58,143 bases of DNA, from contig JASHXJ010000034.1 in the NCBI GenBank assembly GCA_030043595.1, forward strand, positions 1-58,143. The letters run 5' to 3'. Shown piece by piece: positions 1 to 7,405 of the stretch. The position numbers and the translations under genes are program-made. Position 1 is the first letter of the stretch. Every line of letters starts with the position of its first letter. Below the pieces are notes generated by a model, which saw only the letters and a program-made list of their open reading frames with translations, had not been told where the DNA came from and ran no database searches. This DNA is from Trebonia sp. Its GTDB lineage: Bacteria; Actinomycetota; Actinomycetes; Streptosporangiales; Streptosporangiaceae.

Positions 1-7
1 GACGACG

Positions 8-1831
8 CTAATCCAAGCACAGATCGTATACGATCCCCGGACCTGGGCGGCCCTCACGGTCGAGCCCGCGCTTTTTGTAGTAGGCGTCGATCATCGCCCG
101 CAGCCGCTGCGCGGTAAGGGTGGCCACCCGGCCCGAGGGCGGGGTGAGCGGCTCGTTCAGCAGGCGGTCGGGCAGCCAGTCGTCTGACGGCTGCCAGCCC
201 TCGCGAATGTTGTAGACCCGTTTGGCCAGCACGATCCGGCGGGCGGTCGCGCGCAGCTCGTCGGCGGTCACGTCCCAGCCGGTGACCGACGCCAGCAAGG
301 CCGCCCATTCGCCGAACGGGTCGGTGAACACGCCGCGCAGGAACTTGCACAAGATCAGCGAGTCCATGATCGCGGCCCGGTCCTCGGTCTCGATCGCGGC
401 CGCCACGTGCGCGTCGCCGCCGTCCAGCCGGTCCAGGTCACCGGACAGGTCGGCCTCGTAGGCGCCGGACCTGTTGTGATCCGCGCCCCTGGCGTTCACC
501 GCGAGGCCCAGGGCCATGGAGTGCAGCGTGCGGGGCTCGTAGCCCGGCATCTCCAGCCCCTTCACATGAGGAGCGAAGGCCGCAGAGCCACCACCGACCG
601 CTGCGGATGCTCGTCGTGAACCCTCGCCGAGCAGGGACCCGAGCGCCGTGCTGCCAGCGCCGATCTCGTCCAGGGCGCGCGCCACGGCGGCGGAGTCGCC
701 GAACCGCAGCCAGGGCGCGTCGATCAGGCCGCGCTGCGCGCACTCCATCGCCCACGCGATCGTCCCGCCCGCGGAGATCGTGTCGATGCCCAGGTCGTCG
801 CAGCGGGCGCTCGCGGCGAGGACCGCTTCGGGATCGCTGACCCCGCACATCGGCCCGAGCGCGAAGACGTTCTCGTACTCCACCCGGGCCTTCTTGCCGC
901 TGCCGACGCGGTAGATGTGCTCGCAGCCGATGGTGCAGGACGCGCAGCTGCTGCGGGCGACCCGGCGCATGCCCTCCACCCCGGCCGGCATCCCGGGCTC
1001 CGGCGCGGCGCCCAGGCGCTCGGCGCCCTCGAACGTCGCGACCTGGAAGTTCCGCGTGGGCAGCGTGCTGATCGCGTTGAACGCTAGGAGGTTGGCGAGC
1101 GTGCCAAGCTCCCGGTACTTCGCCGTGGCCGGGCCGAACGATCGCTGCCGCAGGTCCCTGGCCGCCGCCAGCACCGCGCCCGGGTCGGCGACCGAGACCT
1201 TTCCCGCCGCGCGGACCGCGATCGCCTTCAGGTTCTTGGCGCCCATCACGGCGCCGAGCCCGCCGCGGCCGGCGTGCCGCCCGTCGTGGGAGATCGTGGC
1301 GTACCGCACACCGTTCTCCCCGCCGGGGCCGATCGCCGCTACCCGCCAGCCGCGCCCGAGTTCGGCCCGCAGCCTCTTGTCGGCGTCGGCGGCGGGGAGG
1401 CCCGCGAGCTGCCGCGCGTCGATCAGCCGCGTGCCGTCACCGTCGATGAGCAGCACCGACGGCGAAGCCGCCCGGCCGCGGACGACGATCGCGTCGTGGC
1501 CGGTGAGCTTGCCTGCGATCGCGAACTGGCTGGAGGCGAGCGCGTCGGTCAGCAGCCCGGTCAGCGGGGACTTGGCCACCACGGCGAACTTCGCGCTCGT
1601 CGTCAGCGGCGTCCCGACCAGCGGGGAGAACACGAACGCGAGCGGCGAACCGGGGCCGAGCGGGTCCGCGCCCGGCGTGCCGAGTCGGTGCAGCAGCCAG
1701 ACGCCGAGGCCAGCGCCGCCGATGTAGCCGCGCAGGATGTCATCGGGCAGCGGCAGGGTCTGCGCCGTCCCCGTCGTCGCGTCAACGACGAGCGCCTGTC
1801 CGAAGTACCCGCCGGGCGGCGTGCTCACCAC
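8..1831 (-). CDS. aor: Aldehyde:ferredoxin oxidoreductase (tungsten/molybdenum pterin, 4Fe-4S)
   Basis: The 607-residue product is a full-length AOR-family enzyme, which oxidises aldehydes to carboxylic acids with a bis-pyranopterin W or Mo centre and passes electrons to ferredoxin. Cys296, Cys299 and Cys303 (CASCTIGC) and the distant Cys495 (MDSLILC) form the expected cluster-binding set. The N-terminal half has the glycine-rich pterin-binding stretch RHAGRGGLGAVMGAKN at about 186-200. Start ATG at 1831 and stop TAG at 8-10 lie inside the window. It is on the same strand as, and downstream of, the MobA-MoaD gene, which suggests cofactor supply, although about 550 bp with a pseudogene lies between them. 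The metal and substrate cannot be read from sequence. A separate ferredoxin was not found nearby. Confidence 0.93.
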   Translation of the reverse strand: MVSTPPGGYFGQALVVDATTGTAQTLPLPDDILRGYIGGAGLGVWLLHRLGTPGADPLGPGSPLAFVFSPLVGTPLTTSAKFAVVAKSPLTGLLTDALASSQFAIAGKLTGHDAIVVRGRAASPSVLLIDGDGTRLIDARQLAGLPAADADKRLRAELGRGWRVAAIGPGGENGVRYATISHDGRHAGRGGLGAVMGAKNLKAIAVRAAGKVSVADPGAVLAAARDLRQRSFGPATAKYRELGTLANLLAFNAISTLPTRNFQVATFEGAERLGAAPEPGMPAGVEGMRRVARSSCASCTIGCEHIYRVGSGKKARVEYENVFALGPMCGVSDPEAVLAASARCDDLGIDTISAGGTIAWAMECAQRGLIDAPWLRFGDSAAVARALDEIGAGSTALGSLLGEGSRRASAAVGGGSAAFAPHVKGLEMPGYEPRTLHSMALGLAVNARGADHNRSGAYEADLSGDLDRLDGGDAHVAAAIETEDRAAIMDSLILCKFLRGVFTDPFGEWAALLASVTGWDVTADELRATARRIVLAKRVYNIREGWQPSDDWLPDRLLNEPLTPPSGRVATLTAQRLRAMIDAYYKKRGLDREGRPGPGIVYDLCLD

Positions 1832-1987
1832 GTAGTCATGCTACGGCCCGCCGAGGCCCGGCCCCGGTTGGCGCCGGCCGCACCGTGTCCCCTGCGGGCA
1901 GGATAAGAGCAAGACCATTCTTCCGAACGAACAGTGGCGACTGCCTCGCCGAACCCGCCTGCCGCCGCCGCCGTGCGTGATCGAGTC

Positions 1988-2070
1988 GTAGGTCTTCCCA
2001 GAAAGAGCGTGTAAGTCTTCCCAGATTCGGTCGGTAGCTCTTCCCGCAAGAAGGCTGTAAGTCTTCCTGG
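1988..2070. repeat. Four tandem ~23-bp-spaced direct repeats
   Basis: The core GTARGTCTTCCC, with variants, recurs at 1988, 2011, 2034 and 2056, so the starts are 23, 23 and 22 bp apart, close to two helical turns. The tract sits exactly where homology of the DUF4143 ATPase remnant begins and upstream of the AOR start. It is too short and too periodic to be a CRISPR array. It may be an operator array or a decay scar. Confidence 0.6.
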
Positions 2071-2370
2071 ACGTTCGCCGTCGGTGAGATCCTCAAGCAG
2101 GTCAGCTGGGCAGATGAGGTGATCACGGCGTCCCACTTCCGCACCGAGACCGGTGAGGAGGTCGACCTCGTTCTGGAGACCTGGGACGGCAGAGTCGCCG
2201 GATTCGAGGTCAAGGCCGGCACCAGGATCAGTGACCGCGACCTGAAGGGGCTTCGCCTGCTGCGCGACCGTCTCGGTGACAGGTTCGTGGGCGGGTTCGT
2301 TCTCAACCTCGGGGAACTCACGTACCGCAAGGAAGACAAGATCACGATAATGCCGCTCAGCGCCCTGTGG
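2071..2370 (+). pseudogene. C-terminal remnant of a DUF4143 (AAA ATPase) gene
   Basis: About 100 codons match the C-terminal nuclease-like end of DUF4143 ATPases. They read from TFAVGEILKQVSWADE through SHFRTETGEEVDLVLE and RLGDRFVGGFVLN to the usual ending PLSALW. Upstream in the same frame the sequence becomes the 23-bp repeat tract, so the ATPase domain and N-terminus are missing. The usual stop after the terminal Trp is also missing: the frame stays open to 2655 and runs antisense through the 3' end of the MobA-MoaD gene. No credible start codon or ribosome binding site serves this piece. Confidence 0.75.
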
Positions 2371-2387
2371 TCATTACCGAAGCCGCC

Positions 2388-3278
2388 TCAGCCGCCAGCG
2401 TCCGCGGAGATGAAGAAGACGGTGTCCCCGGCGGCCAGCGGGGTCGTGCCATCGCGGGTGATCTGGTCGCCGTTCAGTGCCGCGGCCACGTGCCTGTCGA
2501 ACGCCAGGTCCACCGCGGACGCCGCCTCCTGCACCGTGGCGGCGCGGATCGCCTGCGGGCCCCCCTGCCGCGCGGCGCCGGGGGCGCTCCTGGCGACCGC
2601 CCCGAACAGCCGCACGGTCACCTCTGGCGCGGGTCGTGCCCGGGCCGCCGCGTAGTCGGCGGGCTCGTTGACGTTGATCACCGAGTCCAGCTCGGGGTCG
2701 AGCGCGGCGAGCACCGGGTCGGTCTTCAGCGCCGCCTCGTCCAGCCGCGTGACGACGCACTGCTCGAAGAGGAAGGCCGGGCGCAGCCGGTCCTCCTTCG
2801 CCAGGCGCTCGGCGGTCTCAGCGAGGCTGACCCGGTAGGCGGCCGCGAGCGGCTGCGGATAGCCGCGCGCGACCGGCAGCGCCACGTCGGCACCGTCGTC
2901 GGCCACCGCGCGCAGCACCCGCCGGACGAACGCCGGGTGCAGGAACGGCATGTCGGTGGAGCTCACGAAGGCGGCTTCGGCCTGACCGCCAGGACCGCCG
3001 AGCCCGGCTAGGGCGGCGAGGGCGGCGAGGCCCGCCGCGATCCCCTGCACCGGTCCCTTGCCCTCGCGCGGGTCGTCCACGACCACGGTGTTCGGCGGCA
3101 GGTCCGGCAGTTCCTGGCCGGCCGCGCGTACCACGACGACCGGGCCGTCGGCCGCCCGCGCCAGGATGCCGACCGTCCTGCGCAGCAGCGTGGAGCCGTG
3201 CCACTCCAGGGCCGCCTTCGGCGTGCCCATCCGCGAGGACCGCCCGCCGGCCAGCACTACGCCCGCGAAAGCCGCCAC
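2388..3278 (-). CDS. mobA: Molybdenum cofactor guanylyltransferase fused to a MoaD/ThiS-like domain
   Basis: The N-terminal ~205 residues are a MobA-type nucleotidyltransferase with the signature GVVLAGGRSSRMGTPK at residues 6-21 and the later STDMPF and INVNEPADY motifs. This fold attaches GMP to molybdopterin. After an Ala/Pro-rich joint, residues ~213-296 read as a small beta-grasp domain of the MoaD/ThiS type that ends exactly in Gly-Gly, the terminus that carries thiocarboxylate in sulfur transfer. MobA is normally about 200 residues, so this is a fusion. It precedes the AOR gene on the same strand. Fusion to MoaD rather than to another ubiquitin-like carrier is my inference from length and the GG terminus. 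Confidence 0.82.
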   Translation of the reverse strand: MAAFAGVVLAGGRSSRMGTPKAALEWHGSTLLRRTVGILARAADGPVVVVRAAGQELPDLPPNTVVVDDPREGKGPVQGIAAGLAALAALAGLGGPGGQAEAAFVSSTDMPFLHPAFVRRVLRAVADDGADVALPVARGYPQPLAAAYRVSLAETAERLAKEDRLRPAFLFEQCVVTRLDEAALKTDPVLAALDPELDSVINVNEPADYAAARARPAPEVTVRLFGAVARSAPGAARQGGPQAIRAATVQEAASAVDLAFDRHVAAALNGDQITRDGTTPLAAGDTVFFISADAGG

Positions 3279-3361
3279 ACTTTCATGCTACGGCTACCGC
3301 GCCCCGAGGCTGAGCGACCGGCGCTCTGCTCGTTTGCCGCGCCGAGCCGGGGTTTCCCCGG

Positions 3362-3682
3362 CTAGTGACGCGAGTCTTGCTGCCGCTTCCCAGCGTCGCG
3401 CCAGCTTTCCCGGGTGATTTTCCTGACCCGTCCGGAACCGGCGTCCGGGTCGGCGGCATCCGGGCCGAAGGGGCCGAGGTCAGCGGCGCCCAGGTCATTG
3501 TCGCCGTTCAGCTCGAACTCGTCCTCGTCCGGCTCGTCCGGACTCACGCCACCATCGCCGGACGGCTGACAGATGGGCCGCCGCAGACCTTGCCGGTGTT
3601 CTGGCTTGCGGCCCTGCGTGTCGTCGACGTCTTCGTCTCGGGACTTCGCATGCGGGTCATGCCTTGCCGTGTGCTGGCTCAT
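3362..3682 (-). CDS. Small acidic, probably disordered protein of unknown function
   Basis: The ATG at 3682 is preceded by a good ribosome binding site (GGAGG ending 6 nt upstream), so the 106-residue start was chosen over a longer frame beginning at 3754. The protein is rich in Asp, Glu, Arg and Pro, with the acidic stretch SPDEPDEDEFELNGDND in the middle and no hydrophobic segment, so it is probably a soluble, largely disordered protein. G/C preference at third positions looks coding. I recognise no family. It is upstream of the MobA-MoaD gene on the same strand with an ~80 bp gap. Confidence 0.55.
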   Translation of the reverse strand: MSQHTARHDPHAKSRDEDVDDTQGRKPEHRQGLRRPICQPSGDGGVSPDEPDEDEFELNGDNDLGAADLGPFGPDAADPDAGSGRVRKITRESWRDAGKRQQDSRH

Positions 3683-3944
3683 GACTTCCCTCCGCTGCCG
3701 GCTGTCTGCGGAGCCGACTCGGATTACCTGCCCGGTCCGACTGCGCCTTAACACTAGGAATGGGAGATTAACCGGCCCTGCGTTAGCCCGGCTACTCAGC
3801 CCAGTCGAGCTGGTCTTTCGCTAGTACGCTATGCCGAAGGCTGCGTGAAACAGGTGCTCAGACATGCGGGAAACGCGTATTGAGGTGCGCGGAGAACAGG
3901 TGCCATCGGCCGTGTGAGTACTTGTACGTACCTCCGATGCACGT

Positions 3945-4077
3945 CACCTGGCCTGGCCCGCCGCGGACAACGAGACCGGCAAGGCGTTCGCCGCGGAATC
4001 ATCTTGTACACCGGCCCGCACGTTTCCCCGTTATCGACCGCATCATCGCCGCGCTAGTCTCCGCGCTCTGGACGTAG
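3945..4077 (+). pseudogene. Second DUF4143 ATPase C-terminal remnant (frameshifted)
   Basis: Read with two frame changes, the DNA gives HLAWPAADNETGKAFAA, then GIILYTGPHV, then PVIDRIIAALVSALWT and a TAG stop. These are the last segments of DUF4143 ATPases, whose usual end is AGIVLYTG...GDRI.A.PVSALW. Nothing upstream of 3945 is recognisable as the rest of the gene. It differs from the remnant at 2071-2370, so two separate DUF4143 genes have decayed on either side of the MobA-MoaD gene. Confidence 0.6.
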
Positions 4078-4283
4078 CCAAGCCCGACCTCGCCGACGAC
4101 TCCAGCAAGCAGGTCAGCCGAAGAGCTCTTGGAGAACCGCGGCGGACCTCGGCAGCACGCAAGATCCATAGCGCACGGAGTACCTGGCCGTGGCTAAATT
4201 CACGACGAAAACTGGGAGCTCTGAGTCCTGCCGCCCAGGATGCCATGTTCTGCCGGTGCAGGGCAGCGCGCGAACCTGTCGTG

Positions 4284-4321
4284 ATTGCATAGTCGCAGCA
4301 TTAGCTGCATAATAATGCAAT
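4284..4321 (+). promoter_or_regulatory. Promoter and nested inverted-repeat operator of the VapBC module
   Basis: TTGCAT at 4285-4290 and CATAAT at 4308-4313 are separated by 17 bp, a good -35/-10 pair whose transcript would begin at or next to the ATG at 4320, making it leaderless. Three inverted repeats overlap it: ATTGCAT/ATGCAAT (4284-4290 and 4315-4321), GCAGC-ATTA-GCTGC (4295-4308) and TGCAT-AATA-ATGCA (4306-4319). Ribbon-helix-helix antitoxins typically bind such palindromes to repress their own operon. Confidence 0.6.
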
Positions 4322-4556
4322 GAGTGTGTCGATCACTGTCCGGGATGTTCCCGACGAGACGCGCAACGAACTCGCGGCGCGTGCCGCCCTCACCGGGCGG
4401 TCGCTTCAGGAGTACCTGCGGGCCAAGCTCATCGAGCTCGCAGCACAGCCTGACGCCGAGGCGCTGGTGGCGCGCATACGAGCGCGCAAGGCCGCTCATC
4501 CTGCCTCGCTCACTGCGGAGCAGATTCTCGCCTACCGCGACGTGGACCGCCGGTGA
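4320..4556 (+). CDS. vapB: VapB/FitA-type ribbon-helix-helix antitoxin
   Basis: The 78-residue protein starts with the beta strand and two helices of a ribbon-helix-helix DNA-binding domain (SVSITVRDVPDETRNELAARA) followed by LTGRSLQEYLRAKL. The C-terminal half is charged and helical, as expected for wrapping the toxin active site. It overlaps the PIN toxin gene by 4 bases (GTGA), a standard toxin-antitoxin layout. No Shine-Dalgarno precedes the ATG, and the promoter position implies a leaderless message. It should neutralise the toxin and, with it, autorepress through the palindromes covering the promoter. Confidence 0.88.
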   Translation: MSVSITVRDVPDETRNELAARAALTGRSLQEYLRAKLIELAAQPDAEALVARIRARKAAHPASLTAEQILAYRDVDRR

Positions 4557-4960
4557 CCCTGGTCGTCGATGCGTCCATGGTCGTCGCAGCGCTGGTCGAT
4601 AGCGGCACGGACGGCAGGTGGGCCGAAGCCCTGCTCAACAGCGACTCGCTAGCGGCCCCTCACCTGCTGGCGGCGGAGGCCGCGAACATCCTGCGCCGCT
4701 CCGTCGCGGCTGGCGCCATTTCCGCGGAGCAGGCATCACTGGCCCACGCAGACCTGCTTGACCTGCGCGTGGAACTGTTCCCCTACGCGCCCTTCGCACC
4801 ACGGGTCTGGGAACTCCGCGAGAACGTGACCTGCTGCGACGCCTGGTACGTGGCGGTAGCCGAAACCCTCGGCGCGCCGCTCGCCACACTGGACGCCCGG
4901 CTCGCGAAGGCACCAGGTCCCCGCTGCCGATTCGTGGTCAGCGCACGTCCCCCGAACTAA
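4553..4960 (+). CDS. vapC: VapC-type PIN-domain ribonuclease toxin
   Basis: The 135-residue single PIN domain has the acidic metal-binding set: Asp6 (LVVDASMVV), Glu42 (AAEAANILRR), Asp96 (CCDAWYVAVAE) and Asp114 (LDARLAK). VapC toxins are Mg-dependent RNases that cut specific RNAs when free of antitoxin. It starts with GTG inside the last codons of the antitoxin gene, so translation is coupled. Its last 23 bp overlap the convergent Rrf2 gene, which could produce antisense interference between the two. Confidence 0.88.
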   Translation: MTLVVDASMVVAALVDSGTDGRWAEALLNSDSLAAPHLLAAEAANILRRSVAAGAISAEQASLAHADLLDLRVELFPYAPFAPRVWELRENVTCCDAWYVAVAETLGAPLATLDARLAKAPGPRCRFVVSARPPN

Positions 4961-5399
4961 GGAACTGAGAAACAAAGCGCGATCCGCCGGCTAACCACAG
5001 CTCGCCGGACACGATGTCTGCGAGCGTGACGGTCTCCAGGACAGTTGGCCCGAAAGCGCGCAGCGCGATCCACACCCGCCGCAGCGGCTCGGCTGGCCCT
5101 GGGTAGGTCACGTTCTCCGGGAGCTCGCCGCGCGCGCTGGGGAACGGGCCGCCGACGGCCCGGATAATGTCGGCCAGGGAGATCTCGGACGCGGGCCTGG
5201 CGAGCCAGAAGCCGCCGTCCGCCCCGCGCTGGCCGCGGACCAGCCCGGTGCGGCGCAACTGGGTCAGGACAGTCTCAATGAACTCGCCAGGGATATCCTG
5301 CGCGCGGGCGAGCTGCTCCCGGGTGACGCGGCTGTCGGATGCGGCGGCCAGCTCGACCGCCGCGCGCAGCGCGCAGTCGGTACGTGCGGACACTCGCAT
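4938..5399 (-). CDS. Rrf2-family transcriptional regulator
   Basis: The 153-residue protein begins MRVSARTDCALRAAVELA and has the winged-helix segment VTREQLARAQDIPGEFIETVLTQLRRTGLV, then GADGGFWLARPASEISLADIIRAV, which is diagnostic of Rrf2 proteins. The three Cys residues that hold an Fe-S cluster in IscR/NsrR are absent (only Cys9 is present), so it is probably a cluster-free member. The start codon lies inside an inverted repeat and no Shine-Dalgarno is seen, suggesting a leaderless, autoregulated transcript. The target is unknown. Its 3' end overlaps vapC. Confidence 0.88.
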   Translation of the reverse strand: MRVSARTDCALRAAVELAAASDSRVTREQLARAQDIPGEFIETVLTQLRRTGLVRGQRGADGGFWLARPASEISLADIIRAVGGPFPSARGELPENVTYPGPAEPLRRVWIALRAFGPTVLETVTLADIVSGELWLAGGSRFVSQFLSSGDVR

Positions 5400-5411
5400 A
5401 ATGGCTATTAT
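5398..5411 (-). promoter_or_regulatory. Inverted repeat over the Rrf2 start codon
   Basis: ATAAT-GGCT-ATTAT is a perfect 5-bp inverted repeat that covers the Rrf2 initiation codon (5397-5399) and the AT-rich bases just upstream. Because the neighbourhood is GC-rich, the element stands out and is a candidate autoregulatory operator. Confidence 0.4.
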
Positions 5412-5436
5412 CCATCTTCCCGATCAGAATGGTGCA

Positions 5437-5643
5437 CTATGCGGTCTCTGCCTTCGGCGGTCGGCCTGGACCCCGCTGTGGCTCGGCTCGGCGCGGCATC
5501 CTGCCCGCCTCGGTGAGGGCCTTGCGGAGCAGGAACTCGATCTGGGCGTTCGTGCTGCGCAGGTCATCGGACGCCCAGTGAGCAAGAGCGTCGTGGACGG
5601 CGGGATCGAGTCGCAGCAGGAGCGTCTTGCGTTCGGTTGCCAT
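5437..5643 (-). CDS. Small ribbon-helix-helix (Arc/HicB-like) protein
   Basis: The chosen ATG at 5643 gives 68 residues beginning MATERKTLLLRLDPAVHDAL, an Arc/MetJ-type beta strand plus helix, followed by WASDDLRSTNAQIEFLLRKAL and a basic PRRAEPQRGPGRPPK tail. A longer frame from 5712 would overlap the SPFH gene and lacks ribbon-helix-helix homology. It begins 14 bp after the SPFH stop on the same strand, so the two are probably co-transcribed. Such a protein binds DNA as a dimer and may repress the SPFH operon. No toxin partner is adjacent. Confidence 0.72.
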   Translation of the reverse strand: MATERKTLLLRLDPAVHDALAHWASDDLRSTNAQIEFLLRKALTEAGRMPRRAEPQRGPGRPPKAETA

Positions 5644-5657
5644 GGTCAGGGCGACTT

Positions 5658-6575
5658 CTACTGGTAGAGCGTGCCCGTGTTCACCACCGGCTGCGCGGCA
5701 TGCTCGCTGCATAGCACGACCAGGAGGTTGCTGACCATGGCGGCCCTGCGCTCCTCGTCGAGGTCGACCAGGCCGTCGCTGGAGAGCCGGGCCAGGGCGT
5801 CCTCCACCATGCCGAGGGCCCCCTCGACGATGCGCTTCCTGGCAGCTACGACAGCTTCCGCCTGCTGCCGGCGCAGCATCGCCTGAGCGATCTCCGGTGC
5901 ATAGGACAGGCGGCTGATCCTGGACTCCCGCACGCGCACGCCAGCCGGAGCGACCCGATCCGCGATCTCCGCACTGAGCTCGGCGGTGATCTCCTGCTGG
6001 CTCTCGCGCAGTGAGCGCGTGCCCTCCTGGCGGGAATCGTAGGCATAGCTGGTCGCCACGTGCCTGACCGCGGTCTCCGCCTGGACCGCCACGAACTTCT
6101 CCAGATTATCGACCCCGAATGCGGCCTTGGCGGTGTCCGCCACCTCCCAGACGACGACCGCGGCGATCTCGATCGGGTTGCCGTCTGCGTCGTTCACCTT
6201 GGCGATCGGCGTCTCGTCACTGCGAATCCGGGTAGAGATGGCGCGCTTGGTGCATAGCGGGACGACCCAGCGCAGCCCGGTCGTCCGGATGGTGCCGATA
6301 TAGCGGCCCTGGAGCAGGATCACCCGGGCCTGCCCAGGGCGCACCTGGGTGAGGCCTTGCAGGACCGGGATCGAGATCGCCGCGATCACGACCCCGCCCC
6401 AGATCGTGCCGCCGTCCTTGCTGCTGATGCCTTGGGTCAGCAGAACGATGCCCAAGATCAGCAAGGCGGAGCCGAGGACCAGGATCAGCCAGCCGTCAGG
6501 CCACGGAGCGATCTTCTCCCGCAGCTCGGTGTCCGGGCTTCCGCCTTCGCCCGGGTCCTGCATCGCCATGACCAT
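5658..6575 (-). CDS. SPFH/Band 7 (stomatin-like) membrane protein
   Basis: The 305-residue protein has two hydrophobic segments near the N-terminus (WLILVLGSALLILGIVLL and GGVVIAAISIPVLQG). These are followed by an SPFH domain that begins VRPGQARVILLQGRYIGTIR and continues through RTTGLRWVVPL and AETAVRHVATSYAYD. Its helical tail ends in LSYAPEIAQAMLRRQQAEAVVAARK, the usual coiled-coil hand-off of stomatin/prohibitin proteins. It should form oligomeric membrane microdomain scaffolds. The small ribbon-helix-helix gene follows it by 14 bp. Confidence 0.88.
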   Translation of the reverse strand: MVMAMQDPGEGGSPDTELREKIAPWPDGWLILVLGSALLILGIVLLTQGISSKDGGTIWGGVVIAAISIPVLQGLTQVRPGQARVILLQGRYIGTIRTTGLRWVVPLCTKRAISTRIRSDETPIAKVNDADGNPIEIAAVVVWEVADTAKAAFGVDNLEKFVAVQAETAVRHVATSYAYDSRQEGTRSLRESQQEITAELSAEIADRVAPAGVRVRESRISRLSYAPEIAQAMLRRQQAEAVVAARKRIVEGALGMVEDALARLSSDGLVDLDEERRAAMVSNLLVVLCSEHAAQPVVNTGTLYQ

Positions 6576-6645
6576 CTGCCGCTCTCCCGTCCGGTTCCAG
6601 TGTTCCCGATGCCGTCTGGACGATACTACGTCACAATCATAGCAT

Positions 6646-6657
6646 TATGATATCATA
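6646..6657 (-). promoter_or_regulatory. 12-bp perfect palindrome in AT-rich leader of the SPFH gene
   Basis: TATGATATCATA is self-complementary and sits in an AT-rich patch about 70 bp upstream of the SPFH start codon. TATGAT within it could also serve as a -10 box. It is a reasonable operator candidate, perhaps for the ribbon-helix-helix protein encoded downstream. Confidence 0.4.
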
Positions 6658-6712
6658 TTTTAGGCACGCGCCCACGAGCCGGCGACGATGGGAGTGCTGG
6701 CCGGGAGCGCTG

Positions 6713-7156
6713 TCAGGCGTACTTCTGCACCATGGCGCCGAGATTTGGCAGCGCGGCCTCGATGTGCTTACCGGCGCCGCCGCGCACCGCGCCGTACGCC
6801 TTGAGAATCACGGCCCGCTGTCCGGTGGCCGCCATGGTGTCGGTCACCGACAGCAGCGCCTGCGACACTTCCTCGGGACGCTTGGCCAGGTAGTCGCCGA
6901 AGTCCGCGCCCCCCGACGCGGTGAAGTCTGCCCAGTAAGGCTGCAGCTTGTCGGCCATGTCCGGGAGCATCGCCTCGATCATCTCCTGGTAGTAGCCGGG
7001 CGCGAACGTGGTCACCGCCTTGTAGGCGACCTTGACCGCGGTCCCGGAGATGCCGGACTTGGCGGCAAGCTCCTGATCGACAAGCGCGCGGCAGTTGGCG
7101 ACTACCTGCGGCTGGACGTCGGGGGCGAGCAGTATCTCGTGCAGCGTGGTGGCCAT
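6713..7156 (-). CDS. DUF6918 family protein
   Basis: The 147-residue all-helical protein contains VDQELAAKSGISGTAVKVAYKAV, a Pro-Gly kink, MLPDMADKLQPYWADF and KHIEAALPNLGAMVQKY, matching my memory of the actinobacterial DUF6918 family. The ATG is preceded by AGGAG about 10 nt upstream. It has no signal peptide or membrane segment, so it should be cytoplasmic. No function is established. It is divergent from the membrane hydrolase at 7406, and 249 bp separate the two starts. Confidence 0.75.
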   Translation of the reverse strand: MATTLHEILLAPDVQPQVVANCRALVDQELAAKSGISGTAVKVAYKAVTTFAPGYYQEMIEAMLPDMADKLQPYWADFTASGGADFGDYLAKRPEEVSQALLSVTDTMAATGQRAVILKAYGAVRGGAGKHIEAALPNLGAMVQKYA

Positions 7157-7405
7157 GGGGATTCTGTCTCCTTATGGTCAGTAACAGAGGGCTTTCCGCG
7201 GGCAACGGTACTGACGAACGCCCGCCGGCTCGCGCCGTTTCACCTACTGGTTACCTGCGTGTCCCTCCGGGCGGGGTTTCAGGACAACCCATCATCCCGA
7301 ACGGACCGTGGCGCCTCCCCGCCCGCGCGCCTCCGCCGCCGCGGGGCCGGCGTGTGCAAGGCTGACTGCCGCATACGTCCGCTGTTGAGGCACGGAGGGG
7401 GCCTG

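Noticed and set aside
1988..2070. The 23-bp-spaced repeats as a CRISPR array
   Set aside because: The repeats are only ~12 conserved bases with ~11-bp spacers, far below CRISPR sizes, and no cas genes are present.
6647..7405. N-terminal extension of the membrane hydrolase frame
   Set aside because: It runs antisense through the DUF6918 gene and lacks family homology; the ATG at 7406 has a strong ribosome binding site.
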